Shown here: piece by piece, positions 4,868-9,386 of the stretch
How positions within the stretch are numbered: the first letter of the stretch is position 1
How the letters are laid out: every line of letters starts with the position of its first letter
Origin: an uncultured Novosphingobium sp.
GTDB lineage: Bacteria > Pseudomonadota > Alphaproteobacteria > Sphingomonadales > Sphingomonadaceae
DNA: 9,386 nt
Assembly (NCBI GenBank): GCA_938005655.1
Contig: CALLNA010000275.1
Span: 1-9,386 of the forward strand
Reading direction: 5' to 3'
Notes under the pieces: generated by a model
The model's database searches: none
The model's input: the letters and a program-made list of their open reading frames with translations, nothing else
Told to the model about the DNA's origin: nothing
Position numbers and translations under genes: made by a program

Positions 4868-6169
4868 TTACTTGCCTGCGGCCTTTTGCGCCGCGTAGAT
4901 TCCCCAGAGCTGGGCGAGCGGCTTGCGCGGCCCGTCGACCTTGGCGAAGCTCGCCTGGGCGCCGGCATAGTCGCCCTTGTCAGCCTGGGCGATGCCCAGG
5001 CGGGTGTTGAGCAGCGCCGCGTCGCCGCCGGGCTTGCTCAGCGCTACCGTATAGAGATCGACCGCCTTGGCCGCGTCGCCGTAGCTCAGGAAGGTATCCG
5101 CCGCGGCGCTGATGGTCGCCACCGATGCGTTGGGGGCGCGGGCGTCGCGCTCCAGCGCGGGCAGCGAGGCCCGGTCGGCCGCGACGCGGCTGCTGGCGAT
5201 ACCCTTGGCCTCGGTCACGAAGGGGTCGGCCGCGCGCAGCTTGCCCGCGGCGGTGCCCTCGTCGATGATCTTCATCACCTCGCCCGGGAAGCGGCGGGCA
5301 TCGGCGGCCTGGATGTAGTCGATGTAGTCGCGCTCCTCGGAGAAGCTGCCGGTGCGGGCCATCAGGCGCATCAGGTCGAGGTTTTCCTGGGCTTGATACT
5401 TGGCGACGTCGCGCAGGACGGAGATGGCGCCGGCCCAGTTCTCCTTGCTCGGATAGTTCCGGGCCAGGCCGGTGCTGAAGAACGAGGCCTGATCGAGCTG
5501 CCGGGCGCGGAACGCCGAGCCGAGGCCGACGCGATACCAGTTCTCCGGCGCGGGCGTGCCGGCCGCCTGCCGGGACTCGATCGCCCGGCGCAGGACGGCG
5601 ACCCCTTCGTTGGGCTTGCCGCCGCTGATATAGGCCTGGGCAAGAAACGCCTCGAGCTCGTCGTTGTGATAGCCGCCGTCGAGCGCCGCCTGGAGCGCGA
5701 CCTGGGCGCCGGCATAGTCCTTGAGCTGGAGATCGGTCTGGCCGAGGAAGAACTGGAGCTGGGGCGCGTTGGGCGCCTTGCCGCTTTCGATCATGACGTT
5801 CAGACCCTGCTTCAGGATCGCGGGATCCTCGGCCAACTGCCCCAGGTTCACGATCAGGCCACCCGCCTGATACTTGTCGAACGGGGTGCTTGCCGCCGCC
5901 AGGACCGGCTCGATCTGGGCCTTCTCGCCGGACAGGGCCGTGGCGAGCTCGGCGGGCTTGCCTTTGGCGGCCACGACGTTGGAGCGCGCCTTGGCGTCGG
6001 TGATCGCCTTCTGGAACGGCGCCGCCACCTTGGCGAAGCCGGGGCTGACCGATTCCTGCGGCGCCTTGCCGCCGCGCTGGGCCATCGCCGGGGTGGACAT
6101 GCCGGCGGCGAGGAAACCGGCAGCGAGGGCGATGCCCAGCGCCGAACGCGAAGTGAGGATACGGATCAT
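4868..6169 (-). CDS. Exported TPR-like repeat protein, function unknown
   Basis: A 433-residue exported protein. The start is firm: AGGAGAG (complement of 6176-6182) stands 6 bases before the ATG. Residues 1-30 form a signal peptide (charged start, hydrophobic core 11-22, AMA-Q cleavage near 30/31), so the product is periplasmic or outer-membrane associated. It has no cysteine, hence no lipidation or disulfides. The mature chain is Ala/Gly-rich and helical, with degenerate TPR-type helix pairs at about 136-167, 170-203, 209-240, 353-380 and 384-412. The phrase DYAGAQ occurs twice (151-156 and 400-405) at equivalent places in the first and last repeats. The middle (about 245-350) is less regular. 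TPR arrays usually hold protein partners; nothing here identifies one. It is transcribed alone, divergent from gyrA, and has its own candidate promoter and terminator. The TPR-like call is fairly safe; any function would be a guess. Confidence 0.85.
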   Translation of the reverse strand: MIRILTSRSALGIALAAGFLAAGMSTPAMAQRGGKAPQESVSPGFAKVAAPFQKAITDAKARSNVVAAKGKPAELATALSGEKAQIEPVLAAASTPFDKYQAGGLIVNLGQLAEDPAILKQGLNVMIESGKAPNAPQLQFFLGQTDLQLKDYAGAQVALQAALDGGYHNDELEAFLAQAYISGGKPNEGVAVLRRAIESRQAAGTPAPENWYRVGLGSAFRARQLDQASFFSTGLARNYPSKENWAGAISVLRDVAKYQAQENLDLMRLMARTGSFSEERDYIDYIQAADARRFPGEVMKIIDEGTAAGKLRAADPFVTEAKGIASSRVAADRASLPALERDARAPNASVATISAAADTFLSYGDAAKAVDLYTVALSKPGGDAALLNTRLGIAQADKGDYAGAQASFAKVDGPRKPLAQLWGIYAAQKAAGK

Positions 6170-6239
6170 CGAAAACTCTCCTAGGGGGTGGCGCCCGGAG
6201 AGGGAATCCGAGCGTTCCGGTTCAAAACTTCCGCCGCAG

Positions 6240-6268
6240 CTAGTGGCGGGGATTCACCAGCTTGGCAA
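6240..6268 (-). promoter_or_regulatory. Candidate promoter of the TPR gene
   Basis: On the minus strand TTGCCA (6263-6268) is followed after 17 bases by CACTAG (6240-6245). The same -35 hexamer, the same spacing and a near-identical -10 (CATTAG) precede the carbonic anhydrase gene, which supports both. The predicted start near 6233 gives a leader of about 60 bases that includes the strong Shine-Dalgarno. Confidence 0.4.
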
Positions 6269-6306
6269 TGGTCCGTGCGATAGTCGGGCAGATAGGTTCG
6301 CCCCAC

Positions 6307-6321
6307 TGAACCGCGATTGAA
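6307..6321 (-). promoter_or_regulatory. Possible response-regulator site: TTCA direct repeat with 11-bp period
   Basis: On the minus strand TTCA occurs at 6318-6321 and again exactly 11 bases on (6307-6310), as TTCAATCGCGGTTCAG. OmpR/PhoB-family regulators commonly bind tandem half-sites with an 11-bp period. The site lies roughly 75-90 bases upstream of the predicted TPR transcription start, a position where an activator could act. It overlaps GGTTC-N8-GAACC (6295-6312). Chance occurrence of such a short motif is quite possible. Confidence 0.25.
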
Positions 6322-6488
6322 TGCCGCCTCCGGCCCGCCGTGCACGGTTCGCCGCCGATCCGGCCCCATATGTGGAAAAAGCGCCGAAAAACCTCCGTTT
6401 CAGGCACCCTTCGCTGGCCTTCCCGGATGCTTTGGCCTAGGGCCTGCCACACACCGACGAACCGCAACAGATAGAACGAAAAGACCGC

Positions 6489-9284
<2,796 letters not shown>

Positions 9285-9297
9285 CCGGGCGTCCGGC

Positions 9298-9386
9298 ATG
9301 ACCCACGACGTTCACATCATCGGCGGTGGCCTGGCGGGGAGCGAGGCGGCCTGGCAGCTTGCGCGGCGCGGCGTCAGATGCCGACA
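9298..9386 (+). CDS. trmFO: TrmFO, folate-dependent tRNA (uracil-54-C5)-methyltransferase (5' fragment)
   Basis: Only the first 29 codons are in the window. The product starts MTHDVHIIGGGLAGSEAAWQ, which is the FAD-binding Rossmann opening (GGGLAGSEAA) with wording typical of TrmFO (Gid). This flavoprotein uses methylenetetrahydrofolate to make ribothymidine at tRNA position 54. The ATG lies 13 bases after the gyrA stop, with no terminator between them, so readthrough or cotranscription from gyrA is likely. Other FAD proteins share the dinucleotide fold, but the ALL-G loop followed by SEAAWQLARRGV is quite specific to TrmFO/GidA-like enzymes. The missing remainder prevents checking of the catalytic cysteines. 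Confidence 0.85.
   Translation, partial: MTHDVHIIGGGLAGSEAAWQLARRGVRCR

Larger units (their letters stand above)
6170..6488. other. 319-base divergent intergenic region between the TPR gene and gyrA
   Basis: No gene is seen here. Reading rightward it holds the TPR gene's Shine-Dalgarno (6176-6182) and leader with small dyads (CCGCC/GGCGG at 6231-6249). Next come a candidate minus-strand promoter (6240-6268), GGTTC-N8-GAACC (6295-6312) and an 11-bp-spaced TGAA direct repeat (6307-6321). An AT-richer patch follows with CATATG (6367-6372) and two A5 tracts one helical turn apart (6376-6380 and 6387-6391). Last is a possible gyrA -10, GCCTAG (6435-6440), with no convincing -35. A minus-strand open frame crosses the region but lacks any protein-like character. 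Confidence 0.7.

Noticed and set aside
4856..6184. A 442-codon plus-strand open frame antisense to the TPR gene
   Set aside because: The minus-strand gene has a strong ribosome binding site, a signal peptide and a terminator; the plus-strand product is low-complexity Gly/Ala/Arg/Leu with no motif.
9285..9297. CCGG-N4-CCGG between gyrA and trmFO as a terminator
   Set aside because: The 4-bp stem is far too short, there is no T-tract, and the spacing fits simple cotranscription.

Overview
The window reads as an ordinary housekeeping stretch of chromosome from a GC-rich alphaproteobacterium, most likely a member of the Sphingomonadales. Support for this comes from the IspD-IspF fusion next to a dusB-type gene, the LipA-Coq10/RatA pair, the third-position G/C bias, and a GyrA with an extended C-terminal domain. 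The order assignment is inference from protein wording and gene order; genus cannot be fixed from here. No rRNA, tRNA, CRISPR, insertion sequence, phage or toxin-antitoxin module was seen, and I find no strong case for a new multi-gene system.

Layout. Positions 1-403 (minus) hold the N-terminal third of a tRNA-dihydrouridine synthase. Divergent from it runs a plus-strand cluster: ispDF (isoprenoid precursor synthesis), a small unrecognised exported four-cysteine protein, and a stand-alone CinA/PncC amidohydrolase. That cluster collides tail to tail, with a 40-base coding overlap, with the minus-strand pair lipA then coq10/ratA. Divergent from lipA is a beta-carbonic anhydrase, apparently with a leaderless promoter. 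It ends in its own hairpin terminator, followed by a second hairpin serving the convergent gene for a periplasmic TPR-like protein (minus). After a 319-base intergenic region comes gyrA (plus), followed after 13 bases by the first 29 codons of trmFO.

Function. The genes serve separate core tasks: tRNA modification at both ends (dihydrouridine; m5U54), the MEP pathway, NMN salvage, lipoate synthesis beside a ubiquinone-binding protein, CO2/bicarbonate interconversion and DNA supercoiling. The two unassigned products, the four-Cys exported protein and the cysteine-free TPR-like protein, are the least understood items. The regulatory signals worth a look are mirrored TTGCC/GGCAA elements in both divergent intergenic regions, a leaderless start for the carbonic anhydrase, and an 11-bp-spaced direct repeat plus phased A-tracts between the TPR gene and gyrA.
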